Origin: Bradyrhizobium tropiciagri
GTDB taxonomy: Bacteria; Pseudomonadota; Alphaproteobacteria; Rhizobiales; Xanthobacteraceae
Length of the DNA stretch: 64,000 nucleotides
Assembly (NCBI RefSeq): GCF_018130545.1
Contig: NZ_JAFCKF010000009.1
Span: 343,174-407,173 of the forward strand
Reading direction: 5' to 3'
Under the pieces are notes generated by a model that did not search any database, was not told the DNA's origin, and saw only the letters and a program-made list of their open reading frames with translations. A program made the translations under genes and the position numbers. Shown here piece after piece: positions 17,995-25,459 of the stretch; positions within the stretch are counted from its first letter, which is position 1; each line of letters begins with the position of its first letter.

Positions 17995-18013
17995 ATGTCC
18001 ATCTGGTGGACAT
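17995..18013. promoter_or_regulatory. IclR-type operator palindrome
   Basis: Perfect inverted repeat ATGTCCA-N5-TGGACAT (7-5-7). It lies between the IclR regulator (start 18105) and the aromatic operon (start 17969), 26 bases upstream of the latter. IclR-family sites are commonly palindromes of about this size with a TGG/CCA core. Binding by the adjacent IclR protein is inference. Confidence 0.68.
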
Positions 18014-18104
18014 CGTTCTCATTATTTGAGATAGTATCCGGGCGAGCCGGTTGGTCAAGCGCGCTGGATGCAGTGCGCCCCGCCGAATTTGCGGATGTGG
18101 ACGG

Positions 18105-18902
18105 ATGACGAAGAAACCGAAGGCGGAAGTTCAGGACGCGGAGCAGGGGGTCTCAGGGGTGCGCGCGGTCGATCGTGCGATCGCGATCCTGCAATGCTTC
18201 ACGCCCGAGCACCCGGCGATGAGCGTGATCGAGATCCAGAAGCGGGTCGGGCTGAGCCGACCGACGCTCTATCGTCTGTTGCAGACGCTGGCGCAGCGCG
18301 ACCTGATCCAGGCCGAAGGCGACCCGCAGCGCTTCCGGCTGTCGCACGGCGTGATGAAGCTGTCCCATGTCTGGCTGAAGGGACTCGAGGTCGTGGCGGT
18401 TGCGCGCCCGGTTGTCGAAGGCCTGCGCGAGGCGACCGGCGAGACCGCCGCGCTGTTCCGCATGCAGGAGGATCGCGGCATTTGCATCCTCGAATGCGAG
18501 AGCCGTCATGTGCTCTCGATCAGCCGCGGCGTCGGCGACAGCTTGAGCCTGACCCGGGGTTCGACCGGCAAGGCGATGCTGGCCTTCGCGGAGCCGGCGC
18601 GGCAGGCCGAACTGCTTGCTACCATTGCGAAGAGCGCCGACCGTGCGCGGCTGGAGGAAGACCTGGCATTTGCCCGGCGCAACGGCTATGCGACCAGCCA
18701 CAGCGAGATTTTCGCCGGCACAGTCGCGGTCTCCGCGCCGTGCTTCGATCACCGCGGCAGCGTCGTCGGTTCGGTCGGTCTCTATGGACCAAGCGCGCGG
18801 ATCGACGAAAAGAAGCTGCTGGAATATTCCAAACTGGTGCGCGAGGCGGGCCGGCAGATTTCAGTCCTGCTGGGATATCAGGACGGCGCGCCCATCGCGT
18901 AG
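18105..18902 (+). CDS. IclR family transcriptional regulator
   Basis: 265 residues. An N-terminal winged helix (VRAVDRAIAILQCF, then VIEIQKRVGLSRPTLYRLLQTL, about residues 20-75) is followed by an IclR effector-binding domain (GETAALFRMQEDRGICILECES, GRGSTGKAML-like TRGSTGKAMLAFA, and VSAPCFDHRGSVVGSVGLYGP). ATG 18105 is the natural start. It is divergent from the aromatic operon and shares the palindrome-bearing intergenic region, so it likely controls that operon in response to an aromatic ligand. Its 3' end overlaps the convergent reductase gene by 25 bases. Confidence 0.9.
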   Translation: MTKKPKAEVQDAEQGVSGVRAVDRAIAILQCFTPEHPAMSVIEIQKRVGLSRPTLYRLLQTLAQRDLIQAEGDPQRFRLSHGVMKLSHVWLKGLEVVAVARPVVEGLREATGETAALFRMQEDRGICILECESRHVLSISRGVGDSLSLTRGSTGKAMLAFAEPARQAELLATIAKSADRARLEEDLAFARRNGYATSHSEIFAGTVAVSAPCFDHRGSVVGSVGLYGPSARIDEKKLLEYSKLVREAGRQISVLLGYQDGAPIA

Positions 18903-19801
18903 GGCTTCAGCACCGCATAGAGGAAATCGTGCGTCGGCGTCGGAACGCCGAGCTTGCGGCCGAGCTCGACCACCTTGCCGTTCAGCCAGGGCAGTTCGAG
19001 CCGGTTGCCGCGCTCGAGATCGAGCGCCATCGAGGCCTTCATCGCCGGCGGCGCGTGCCCGATGAAGGCGAGCACCTTCTCAAGCGCATCCGGCGGCAGC
19101 TTGATGCCGCCGGCGTGGGCGACGGCGATGGTCTCCTTGCAGGCCGAGACGAACAACGGGCGCAAATCGGGATCGTCGCGCAGCCCGCCGATCGGCTGTC
19201 GCGTGACCGCGGTCATGCCAGCGTTGGTGGCGAGGCCGACGAACTTCATCCACAGCTCGGTGTTGATCTGCTCGCTCAGCGTGGCATCGAAGCCGGCCTT
19301 CAGGCAGAGCTCGAGCAGCGCCTTGCCGCGCGGCGTGATGCGGCCGTCGAGCTCGCCGAAGATCATGCGCATGAAGGTGCCGACCTGGTTGATCACGCCG
19401 GGCTTGATGATCGAGGCGGAGATCTGCGCCACGCCACCCATCACGGCGTTGCGTCCCAAAATCGGGATCAACCGGTCAGGCGCGTCGATGCCGTTTTGCA
19501 GCGGGATCACCGCGGTGTCGGGATCGACCATCGGCTTGATGTGCACGCCGGCGCTTTCGACGTCCCACAGCTTGACGCAGAACAGCACGATATCGACCGC
19601 GCCGACGCTGGCGGGATCGTCGGTTGCCTGGGTCGGGACCAGATGGCTTTCGCCGCGGCCGCCCTGGACCTTCAGCCCCTCGCTGCGCATCGCGGCGAGA
19701 TGGGCGCCGCGCGCGATAAAGGTGACATCGGCTCCGGCATGCGCGAGCGCCGCACCGAAGCCACCGCCGACGCCGCCCGCGCCCACTACTGCGATCCGCA
19801 T
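18878..19801 (-). CDS. 2-dehydropantoate 2-reductase family protein
   Basis: 307 residues. N-terminal NADP-binding Rossmann motif MRIAVVGAGGVGGGFGAALA, then LFCVKLWDVE, the PLQNGID motif, and the C-terminal helical ApbA/PanE domain with the family lysine region (NTELWMKFVGLATNAGMTA). It reduces ketopantoate to pantoate in CoA synthesis, or a related 2-keto acid; several paralogues per genome are normal, so I withhold panE. ATG 19801 has AGGAG 7 bases upstream. The 3' end overlaps the iclR gene by 25 bases. Confidence 0.85.
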   Translation of the reverse strand: MRIAVVGAGGVGGGFGAALAHAGADVTFIARGAHLAAMRSEGLKVQGGRGESHLVPTQATDDPASVGAVDIVLFCVKLWDVESAGVHIKPMVDPDTAVIPLQNGIDAPDRLIPILGRNAVMGGVAQISASIIKPGVINQVGTFMRMIFGELDGRITPRGKALLELCLKAGFDATLSEQINTELWMKFVGLATNAGMTAVTRQPIGGLRDDPDLRPLFVSACKETIAVAHAGGIKLPPDALEKVLAFIGHAPPAMKASMALDLERGNRLELPWLNGKVVELGRKLGVPTPTHDFLYAVLKPYAMGAPS

Positions 19802-19857
19802 GATTGTCTCCTGGTCCTGCAATTTGGCCGGCAGCCTCGACGATGTCGCGCCAATTC

Positions 19858-19884
19858 GCAACCCCGGTTGCGCAGTGCGCAACC
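19858..19884. promoter_or_regulatory. Clustered palindromic half-sites between reductase and ABC genes
   Basis: Three alternating half-sites: GCAACC-CC-GGTTGC (19858-19871) overlaps GGTTGCGCA-G-TGCGCAACC (19866-19884), the latter a perfect 9-1-9 palindrome. The cluster lies 57 bases upstream of the reductase start and 114 upstream of the ABC ATPase start, in the only intergenic region they share. It looks like an operator cluster; the protein is unknown. Confidence 0.5.
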
Positions 19885-19997
19885 CGGCTGCGCTGAAAAC
19901 TGCGTGACCGCAGCCTTGGCTGTCTGCGCCATCTTCCTCCGTTGAACTTGCCGTTCCGAACCGCTAAGCCATCCTGCAAAGTTCGGGAGGCAGTGCG

Positions 19998-20819
19998 GTG
20001 GGGATGACGGAGCCGACGGCGGTCGCGCTTGACAATGCGACGGTGGCGTTTCGGTTGGCGGATGGACGGGTCTATACCGCGGTGGAGCAGGCCAATCTTG
20101 CGGTCGCGCATGGCGAGTTCGTCGCCATTGTCGGCCCGACCGGATGCGGAAAGTCGACGCTGCTCAACGTCATCGCGGGGCTGTTGAAACCCGCCGCCGG
20201 ATCTGCGCGGATCTTTGACAAGCCGCTCGGCGGCCTCAACCGCGACGCCGGCTACCTGTTCCAGGCCGATGCGCTGTTTCCGTGGAAGACCGCGATCGAC
20301 AATGTCGCGATCGGGCTCGAGATCAGGGGGACGCCGCGCACCGAGGCGCTCGCACGCGCGCAAAAATGGCTGACATCGGTCGGGCTCGGCGCCTTCGCCA
20401 ATCGCTATCCGCACATGCTGTCGGGCGGCCAGCGCAAGCGTGTTGCGCTCGCGCAAGTCCTGATCCGCGATCCGAAGATCCTCTTGATGGACGAGCCGTT
20501 CGGTCCGCTTGATGCCCAGACCCGGCAGATCATGGGTAATCTGTTGCTGGAATTGTGGACCGCCGACCGCAAGGCGGTGCTGTTCGTCACCCATGATCTC
20601 GAGGAGGCGATCGCGCTGGCCGACCGTGTCGTGATCATGTCGGCCGGTCCGTCCGCGCGCATCATCGGCGACTGGCGCATCACGCTGCCGCGGCCGCGCG
20701 ACATCGCCGAGATCAGGATGGAGAAGGACTTCCATGCCTTGCACCGCGAGATCTGGGGCGTGCTGAAGGACGAGGTGATGAAGGGCTACGTCCAGTCGAC
20801 GCAGGCAGGGGCCGCCTGA
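19998..20819 (+). CDS. ABC transporter ATP-binding protein (nitrate/sulfonate/taurine class)
   Basis: 273 residues: Walker A GPTGCGKSTLLNVIAGL, Q-loop YLFQADALFPWKT, signature LSGGQRKRVALAQVL, Walker B ILLMDEPFGPLDAQT, and VTHDLEEAI. Phrases such as LFPWKTAIDNV are typical of SsuB/TauB/NrtD ATPases. GTG 19998 has GGGAGG 7 bases upstream; ATG 20004 is the alternative. The stop overlaps the permease start (TGATG). No substrate-binding gene accompanies the pair. Confidence 0.88.
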   Translation: MGMTEPTAVALDNATVAFRLADGRVYTAVEQANLAVAHGEFVAIVGPTGCGKSTLLNVIAGLLKPAAGSARIFDKPLGGLNRDAGYLFQADALFPWKTAIDNVAIGLEIRGTPRTEALARAQKWLTSVGLGAFANRYPHMLSGGQRKRVALAQVLIRDPKILLMDEPFGPLDAQTRQIMGNLLLELWTADRKAVLFVTHDLEEAIALADRVVIMSAGPSARIIGDWRITLPRPRDIAEIRMEKDFHALHREIWGVLKDEVMKGYVQSTQAGAA

Positions 20820-21604
20820 TGTCGCGCATCACGCTGCTCTCTCTTCAGATTCTGGTCGCCGTCGTCACGCTGGCCTTGTGGCAGGTCTTTTCCTCCGTGC
20901 CGGTGTTCGGCAAGGTGCTGCTGCCGCCGTTCTTCTTCTCCAACCCGGTCGATGTCTTCAGCCAGATTGTCAAATGGTTCTCGACCGGGGTGATCTGGAA
21001 GCACCTTGCGATCACGCTGTGGGAATCGATCCTCGCTTTCGTGATCGGATCGGCCGGCGGCATCCTGGTCGGCTTCTGGTTCGCGCGGCAGCCGCGCGTC
21101 GCCGCGGTGTTCGATCCTTATGTGAAGATGGTCAACGCGCTGCCGCGCGTGGTGCTGGCGCCGATCTTCGCGCTGTGGTTCGGGCTCGGCGTCTGGTCCA
21201 AGGTCGCGCTTGGCGTGACGCTGGTGTTCTTCATCGTGTTCTTCAACGTCTACCAGGGCGTCAAGGAGGTGCCGACCACGGTGCTCGACAATGGCCGCAT
21301 GCTCGGCATGAACGAGCGGCAGTTGATGCGCCACGTCTACTGGCCGTCGGCGCTGTCCTGGATGTTCTCCTCGCTGCATACCTCGGTCGGCTTTGCAGTG
21401 GTCGGCGCTGTGGTCGGTGAGTATCTTGGCTCCGCCGCAGGTCTCGGCTACCTGATCCAGCAGGCCGAAGGCGTGTTCGACGTCGCCGGCGTGTTCGCCG
21501 GCATGTTCGTGCTGTCGGCCTTCGTCATCCTGATCGACATGGGCGTGACGATGGTGGAGAAGCGGCTGCTGGTGTGGCGGCCGACGGCGGCGGCGCGGGA
21601 CTAG
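20819..21604 (+). CDS. ABC transporter permease (nitrate/sulfonate/taurine class)
   Basis: 261 residues with about six membrane helices and the EAA loop of SsuC/TauC-type permeases (VPTTVLDNGRMLGMNERQLM, then WPSALSWMFSSL). It pairs with the ATPase just upstream through a TGATG junction. The solute-binding component is missing locally; the lone SsuA/NMT1-like protein at 27868-28893 is one candidate partner. The end overlaps the convergent PAP2 gene by the shared CTAG. Confidence 0.87.
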   Translation: MSRITLLSLQILVAVVTLALWQVFSSVPVFGKVLLPPFFFSNPVDVFSQIVKWFSTGVIWKHLAITLWESILAFVIGSAGGILVGFWFARQPRVAAVFDPYVKMVNALPRVVLAPIFALWFGLGVWSKVALGVTLVFFIVFFNVYQGVKEVPTTVLDNGRMLGMNERQLMRHVYWPSALSWMFSSLHTSVGFAVVGAVVGEYLGSAAGLGYLIQQAEGVFDVAGVFAGMFVLSAFVILIDMGVTMVEKRLLVWRPTAAARD

Positions 21605-22512
21605 CCGATTTCGTATGACGGCGCGACAGTCCAGCGTGCGAACAGCGCCCGCCATGAGGACCGGCGCAAGACCACCAGGCCGAGTACCACGGCTGCGCCC
21701 GCGACGACATCGATGAAATAGTGACCGCCCATGTTCGGCGTCGCGGCGATCATCAGCAGGTTCAGGACAAGGAAGACCGGGAACAGCGGCTTCACGCCTC
21801 GGCTTGCGTACGTCAGGATGACTGCCAGCGCCGTATGGAAGGATGGAAAGCTGATCAGGCCCTTCACGTCGGCCAGTGCGATCTGCCTCATCTCGCCGGC
21901 GCGAAGGGCGTTGAAATCGGCGAGGATGGATGCGTCGTTCGCGTCGACGCGCGCCACGACGTCGAAATGGACCCAGGCGTTGGCGGCGGGGACGATCCAC
22001 GCGATCGGGATGATGACGACGAGCGACATCACGAACAGCCAGACGAACTCCTGCATCCGTTCGAACCGGCCAGTCGCACTCAGCAGGATCAGCAGAACTG
22101 CGATCTGAGCCATGCAGCTGTTGTAGGCGAGGGCGAGAACACGTTTTACCGCGGGATGGGTCTCGACCCAGTCGAAATAGGCCAGCCAGTTCAGATGCAG
22201 CGCGGCGTCAACCGCGGCGAACTGACGATCGGCGAGCGGGAAATTCGAGGTGACGGTCAGATAGCTGAGGACAGCGCCGACAGCGGTAAAGGCGATCAGT
22301 TGGGCGCATGCGGTCGCCAGCTCGGCAATGCGTTGATCCGGCCTGACATTGATGTAGATGAAGGCGAGCAACGCAGCCGCGCAGAACAAGATCGCTTTCA
22401 CGGGATCGAGCGCGACCGACATTCCAGACGCGCGGAGCCACACCAGGTCGATCACGGCGATGATGGCGATGACGAGCCACAGGGCCCGTGTCTCGATGAC
22501 TTGATTGGTCAT
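21601..22512 (-). CDS. PAP2 superfamily membrane phosphatase
   Basis: 303 residues with about eight hydrophobic segments. The C-terminal half holds the PAP2 catalytic blocks SFPSFHTALAV (motif 2, His) and GGHYFIDVVAG (motif 3, His and Asp), as in membrane lipid phosphatases and inositol-phosphorylceramide-synthase-like proteins that act on phosphorylated lipids at the outer face of the inner membrane. The extended N-terminal membrane part resembles the latter group. ATG 22512 is preceded by a weak AAAGAA site. The substrate is unknown. Confidence 0.85.
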   Translation of the reverse strand: MTNQVIETRALWLVIAIIAVIDLVWLRASGMSVALDPVKAILFCAAALLAFIYINVRPDQRIAELATACAQLIAFTAVGAVLSYLTVTSNFPLADRQFAAVDAALHLNWLAYFDWVETHPAVKRVLALAYNSCMAQIAVLLILLSATGRFERMQEFVWLFVMSLVVIIPIAWIVPAANAWVHFDVVARVDANDASILADFNALRAGEMRQIALADVKGLISFPSFHTALAVILTYASRGVKPLFPVFLVLNLLMIAATPNMGGHYFIDVVAGAAVVLGLVVLRRSSWRALFARWTVAPSYEIG

Positions 22513-22727
22513 TCTTTCTTACCCCGCTCTGCGACAATTTCATCGCATTCGCGCCTTAAAGTTGCATACCCTCATTTGTTAAAAATGCGGAGAATGTCGC
22601 GCACGTCGCGTTCGGCGATGCCATGGTCGGCATTCGGCGCGGGAATGATCGCACGAAAGGCAGTCGGGCGATGGTTAACGGTTCATTGCTACGCGAAAAG
22701 GTCGCATGATGATGGAAATCGTCATCA

Positions 22728-23588
22728 TCAACTGCGATTGGCCGCCGCCGCCGCGTTCATCAGCCCACGGATCTTTTCCGTCACACCGGGGTCGATCGGA
22801 TTGTAGACGATCATGCTGAGGTCGGAGCGGCCGTCGACCGCGAACGCCGAATATTCGAACTTGACCGGGCCCAGGATCGGATGCCGGAGCTGCTTGACGC
22901 CCTCGCCATGGGTGCGCACGTCGTTGTCGCGCCACAGCGCCGCAAATTCCGGGCTCAGCCGGCAGAGCTCTTCGACAAAGGGCTGCACCTCGGCGGCGGC
23001 TCCAGCGCGCGCCGCGTCCACCCTGAACGCGCCGACCACGAAGCGCGCCACGTTGGCCCAGTCGTGTTGCGCGGCGCGGACGCGCTGATCGAGGAACATG
23101 AAGCGGAGCACGTTGCGCTCGCGCGGCGGCAGCGAGCCGTAGTCCGTCAGCATCACCGTCGCCGCCCGGTTCCAGGCGACGACATCCCATATCGCGGTCC
23201 TGATCACAGCAGGGTGCGGCTCCAGCGCGTCGAGCACGCGTTGCAGCCGCGGCGTCACGCCTTCGCTTTTCTGGTAGCGTACCTCGGGCGCGCGGCCGAG
23301 GCCGAGCAGGAACAGATGCTCGCGCTCGACCTCGGTCAGCATCAGCGCCCGCGCGATGCGGTCGAGCACGTCGGCCGACGGCGCGCCGCCGCGACCTTGT
23401 TCGAGCCACGTGTACCAGGTCGCCGAGATGTTGGCGCGCTGTGCCACTTCCTCGCGGCGCAGGCCCGGCGTGCGGCGCCGCTCCGGCGGAAAGCCGAACG
23501 TCGCCGGATCGAGCTTGCTGCGGCGGTCCTTCAGGTAAGTGCCGAGCAGGTTCTCTTGCACGGGCGGTTCGCTCATCCTGTTAGCCAT
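22728..23588 (-). CDS. XRE-type helix-turn-helix regulator with MmyB-like ligand domain
   Basis: 286 residues: an N-terminal XRE HTH (LGTYLKDRRSKLDP, then TPGLRREEVAQRANISATWY and TWLEQGRG) with a C-terminal MmyB-like domain (WDVVAWNRAATVMLTDYGSLPPRERN, FVEELCRLSPEFAALWRDNDV). This group commonly sits divergent from, and regulates, a short-chain dehydrogenase gene, as here. An ATG at 23576 (MSEPP) is an alternative start. Two direct repeats 22 bp apart lie directly upstream. Confidence 0.88.
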   Translation of the reverse strand: MANRMSEPPVQENLLGTYLKDRRSKLDPATFGFPPERRRTPGLRREEVAQRANISATWYTWLEQGRGGAPSADVLDRIARALMLTEVEREHLFLLGLGRAPEVRYQKSEGVTPRLQRVLDALEPHPAVIRTAIWDVVAWNRAATVMLTDYGSLPPRERNVLRFMFLDQRVRAAQHDWANVARFVVGAFRVDAARAGAAAEVQPFVEELCRLSPEFAALWRDNDVRTHGEGVKQLRHPILGPVKFEYSAFAVDGRSDLSMIVYNPIDPGVTEKIRGLMNAAAAANRS

Positions 23589-23590
23589 TA

Positions 23591-23622
23591 TACCATGATA
23601 ATGTTACTACTTTACCACGATA
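23591..23622. promoter_or_regulatory. Direct-repeat operator candidate for the XRE regulator
   Basis: TACCATGATA at 23591-23600 and TACCACGATA at 23613-23622: two near-identical 10-mers, 22 bp start to start (two helical turns). They begin 3 bases upstream of the regulator start and 69 bases or less upstream of the divergent epimerase, in the only shared promoter region. Confidence 0.5.
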
Positions 23623-23668
23623 GCGCAATGCCCCAGATTTGTCTGCAACGAAACCTTGGAGACTGCTG

Positions 23669-24559
23669 ATGCGCGTGTTTGTCACTGGAGCCACCGGCTG
23701 GGTCGGCTCGGCCGTCACTGACGATCTGATTGCCGCAGGCCATCAGGTGCTCGGCATGACCCGATCCGAAAAGGGCGCGGAAGCGCTCGCTGCCGTCGGC
23801 GCCGAGGTTCATTACGGAACGCTGGAAGATCTCGACAGCTTGAAGAGCGGCGCCGCGCAGGCGGATGCCGTCATCCACTGCGCGTTCAACCACGACTTTT
23901 CGAGGTTTGCGCAGAACTGCGCGGACGACCGGCGCGCGATCGAGACGCTGGGTAGCGTGCTCGAAGGCTCGAAGCGTCCGCTGATCACCACCTCGGGCGT
24001 CGCACGGGTGGCACAGGGGCGCGTCGCGACCGAAGAGGATCCGCCGATTCCCGTCTCCGAGGCTTATCCGCGTGCGTCCGAAGCGACGACGATGGCGGTC
24101 GCATCGCGCGGCGTGCGTGCCGCCGTCGTGCGGCTGCCGCCCTCGGTGCATGGTCACGGCGATCATGGCTTCGTGCCGCGCCTCGTGGCTTTTGCGCGCG
24201 AGAAGGGCATCTCGGCCTATATCGGCGAGGGACAGAATCGCTGGCCCGGCGTGCATTGCCTCGACGCGGCACGCGTCTATCGGCTTGCGCTCGAGCGCGG
24301 CGTCGAAGGCGGCCCGTTCCATGCGGTGGCCGATGAGGGCGTGCCGTTCAAGGCGATCGCCGAGGTCATTGCGCGCCGGCTCAACGTTCCGCTGGTGTCG
24401 AAATCGCCGGAGGAGGCGGCCGAGCATTTCGGCATGTTCGGCAGGTTCGTCGCCTTCGACGTGCCGACCTCGAGCGCCCGAACGCGGTCGCGGCTCGACT
24501 GGCAGCCGCAGCAGGCCGGGCTGCTCGCTGACATCGACCATCCTGCTTATTTCGCTTAA
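23669..24559 (+). CDS. NAD-dependent epimerase/dehydratase (extended SDR)
   Basis: 296 residues. Rossmann motif [20 protein letters not shown] at the N-terminus, Ser in TTSGVAR, and [10 protein letters not shown] in the usual YxxxK region, where the Tyr is not evident (YPRASEATT), then [19 protein letters not shown]. It belongs to the extended SDR group that includes isoflavone-reductase-like and DUF1731-like proteins. GGAG lies 7 bases before ATG 23669. It is divergent from the XRE regulator and followed 19 bases later by a second SDR, so the two form a likely regulated pair. Confidence 0.83.
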   Translation: MRVFVTGATGWVGSAVTDDLIAAGHQVLGMTRSEKGAEALAAVGAEVHYGTLEDLDSLKSGAAQADAVIHCAFNHDFSRFAQNCADDRRAIETLGSVLEGSKRPLITTSGVARVAQGRVATEEDPPIPVSEAYPRASEATTMAVASRGVRAAVVRLPPSVHGHGDHGFVPRLVAFAREKGISAYIGEGQNRWPGVHCLDAARVYRLALERGVEGGPFHAVADEGVPFKAIAEVIARRLNVPLVSKSPEEAAEHFGMFGRFVAFDVPTSSARTRSRLDWQPQQAGLLADIDHPAYFA

Positions 24560-24578
24560 GCGCGCCGGAGCACGGGTC

Positions 24579-25304
24579 ATGACAGACTCCATGATGTCGC
24601 TCGCCGGCAAGCGCGTGATCGCAATCGGGGGATCGTCGGGGATCGGCTTCGCCGTGGCCGCGCTCGCGCAGGAGCGGGGCGCGGAGGTGGTGATTGCCTC
24701 CAGCAATTCCGCAAATGTCGATGCAGCGGTTACGCGGCTGCCGGGATCCTCCGGCATCACCGTCGACCTGCGCGACGAAGCCGATGTGTCGCGCTTCTTC
24801 GACCAGGTCGGCAGCTTCGATCACCTCGCGATCACGGCAGGCGATCAGGGCCTGCCGGCGTTCGGTGCGACGCGCGATCTCGACCTCGCTGTCGCGCGGA
24901 AGGCTCTCGCACTTCGCTTCTGGGGCTCGCTCGCGGCGGTCAAGTACGGCAGCCGAATGATCGCTGCGAACGGATCGATCATCCTGACCGGCGGCATGCT
25001 GGCGCATCGTCCGCAGAAGGCGATGCCGTTCGTGACTGCCGCGGCGGGGGCCATGGAGAGCCTGGCTCGTGGCCTTGCCGTCGATCTTGCGCCGGTCCGC
25101 GTCAATGCCGTGTGCCCGGGGCTCATTCTGACCGAGCGCGTCACGCAGATGCCGGAGGAGCGGGTGCGTGGCTATGTGGCAGGCTTGCCGCTGCCGCGCG
25201 CCGCATCGCCGGGTGAGGCGGCCACGGCCTACCTCTATCTGATGCTGAACAGCTACGTCACCGGGCAGACGCTTGCGGTGGATGGCGGTGGGCTGTTGGT
25301 GTGA
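24579..25304 (+). CDS. Atypical SDR-fold protein lacking the YxxxK pair
   Basis: 241 residues. Cofactor motif IAIGGSSGIGFAVAALA and RVNAVCPGLILTE are present, and the C-terminal LAVDGGG is typical. In the catalytic stretch (about residues 145-157, MPFVTAAAGAMESLARGLAV) the positions that align with Tyr and Lys of the classic YxxxK are Val and Ala, so ordinary SDR chemistry is doubtful. GGAG lies 8 bases before ATG 24579. It follows the epimerase by 19 bases and is presumably cotranscribed. It might be a divergent reductase or a non-catalytic binding protein. Confidence 0.82.
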   Translation: MTDSMMSLAGKRVIAIGGSSGIGFAVAALAQERGAEVVIASSNSANVDAAVTRLPGSSGITVDLRDEADVSRFFDQVGSFDHLAITAGDQGLPAFGATRDLDLAVARKALALRFWGSLAAVKYGSRMIAANGSIILTGGMLAHRPQKAMPFVTAAAGAMESLARGLAVDLAPVRVNAVCPGLILTERVTQMPEERVRGYVAGLPLPRAASPGEAATAYLYLMLNSYVTGQTLAVDGGGLLV

Positions 25305-25322
25305 GATCGCAGGCTCAAGATT

Positions 25323-25444
25323 GTAGGGCGGGTTAGCCGACGGGTCCGCGCGAAGCGCGGCCCGATGACAGGCTCCGCGTAACCCGCCATCTTCGGTCCA
25401 CGCGACTGGCGGCGGGTTACGGCTGCGCCTAACCAGCCCTACGC
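25323..25444. repeat. Dispersed GTAGGG...CCCTAC palindromic repeat, copy A
   Basis: A block bounded by GTAGGGCGGGTTAG and CTAACCAGCCCTAC with internal GCGTAACCCGCC and GGCGGGTTACG, able to fold into a branched hairpin. Related copies are at 27125-27242 (same orientation, with the shared 20-base run GCGGCCCGATGACAGGCTCC) and 41360-41443 (inverted and shorter). It fills the gap between convergent genes. Of the miniature intergenic repeat kind. Confidence 0.8.
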
Positions 25445-25459
25445 AAGGAAGCATTCGGC

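Noticed and set aside
18068-19945. 625-codon plus-strand frame spanning iclR and the reductase gene
   Set aside because: It is offset from the IclR frame and antisense to the reductase gene, and has Arg/Gly/Asp-rich low-complexity translation. Both real genes are recognised by family motifs.
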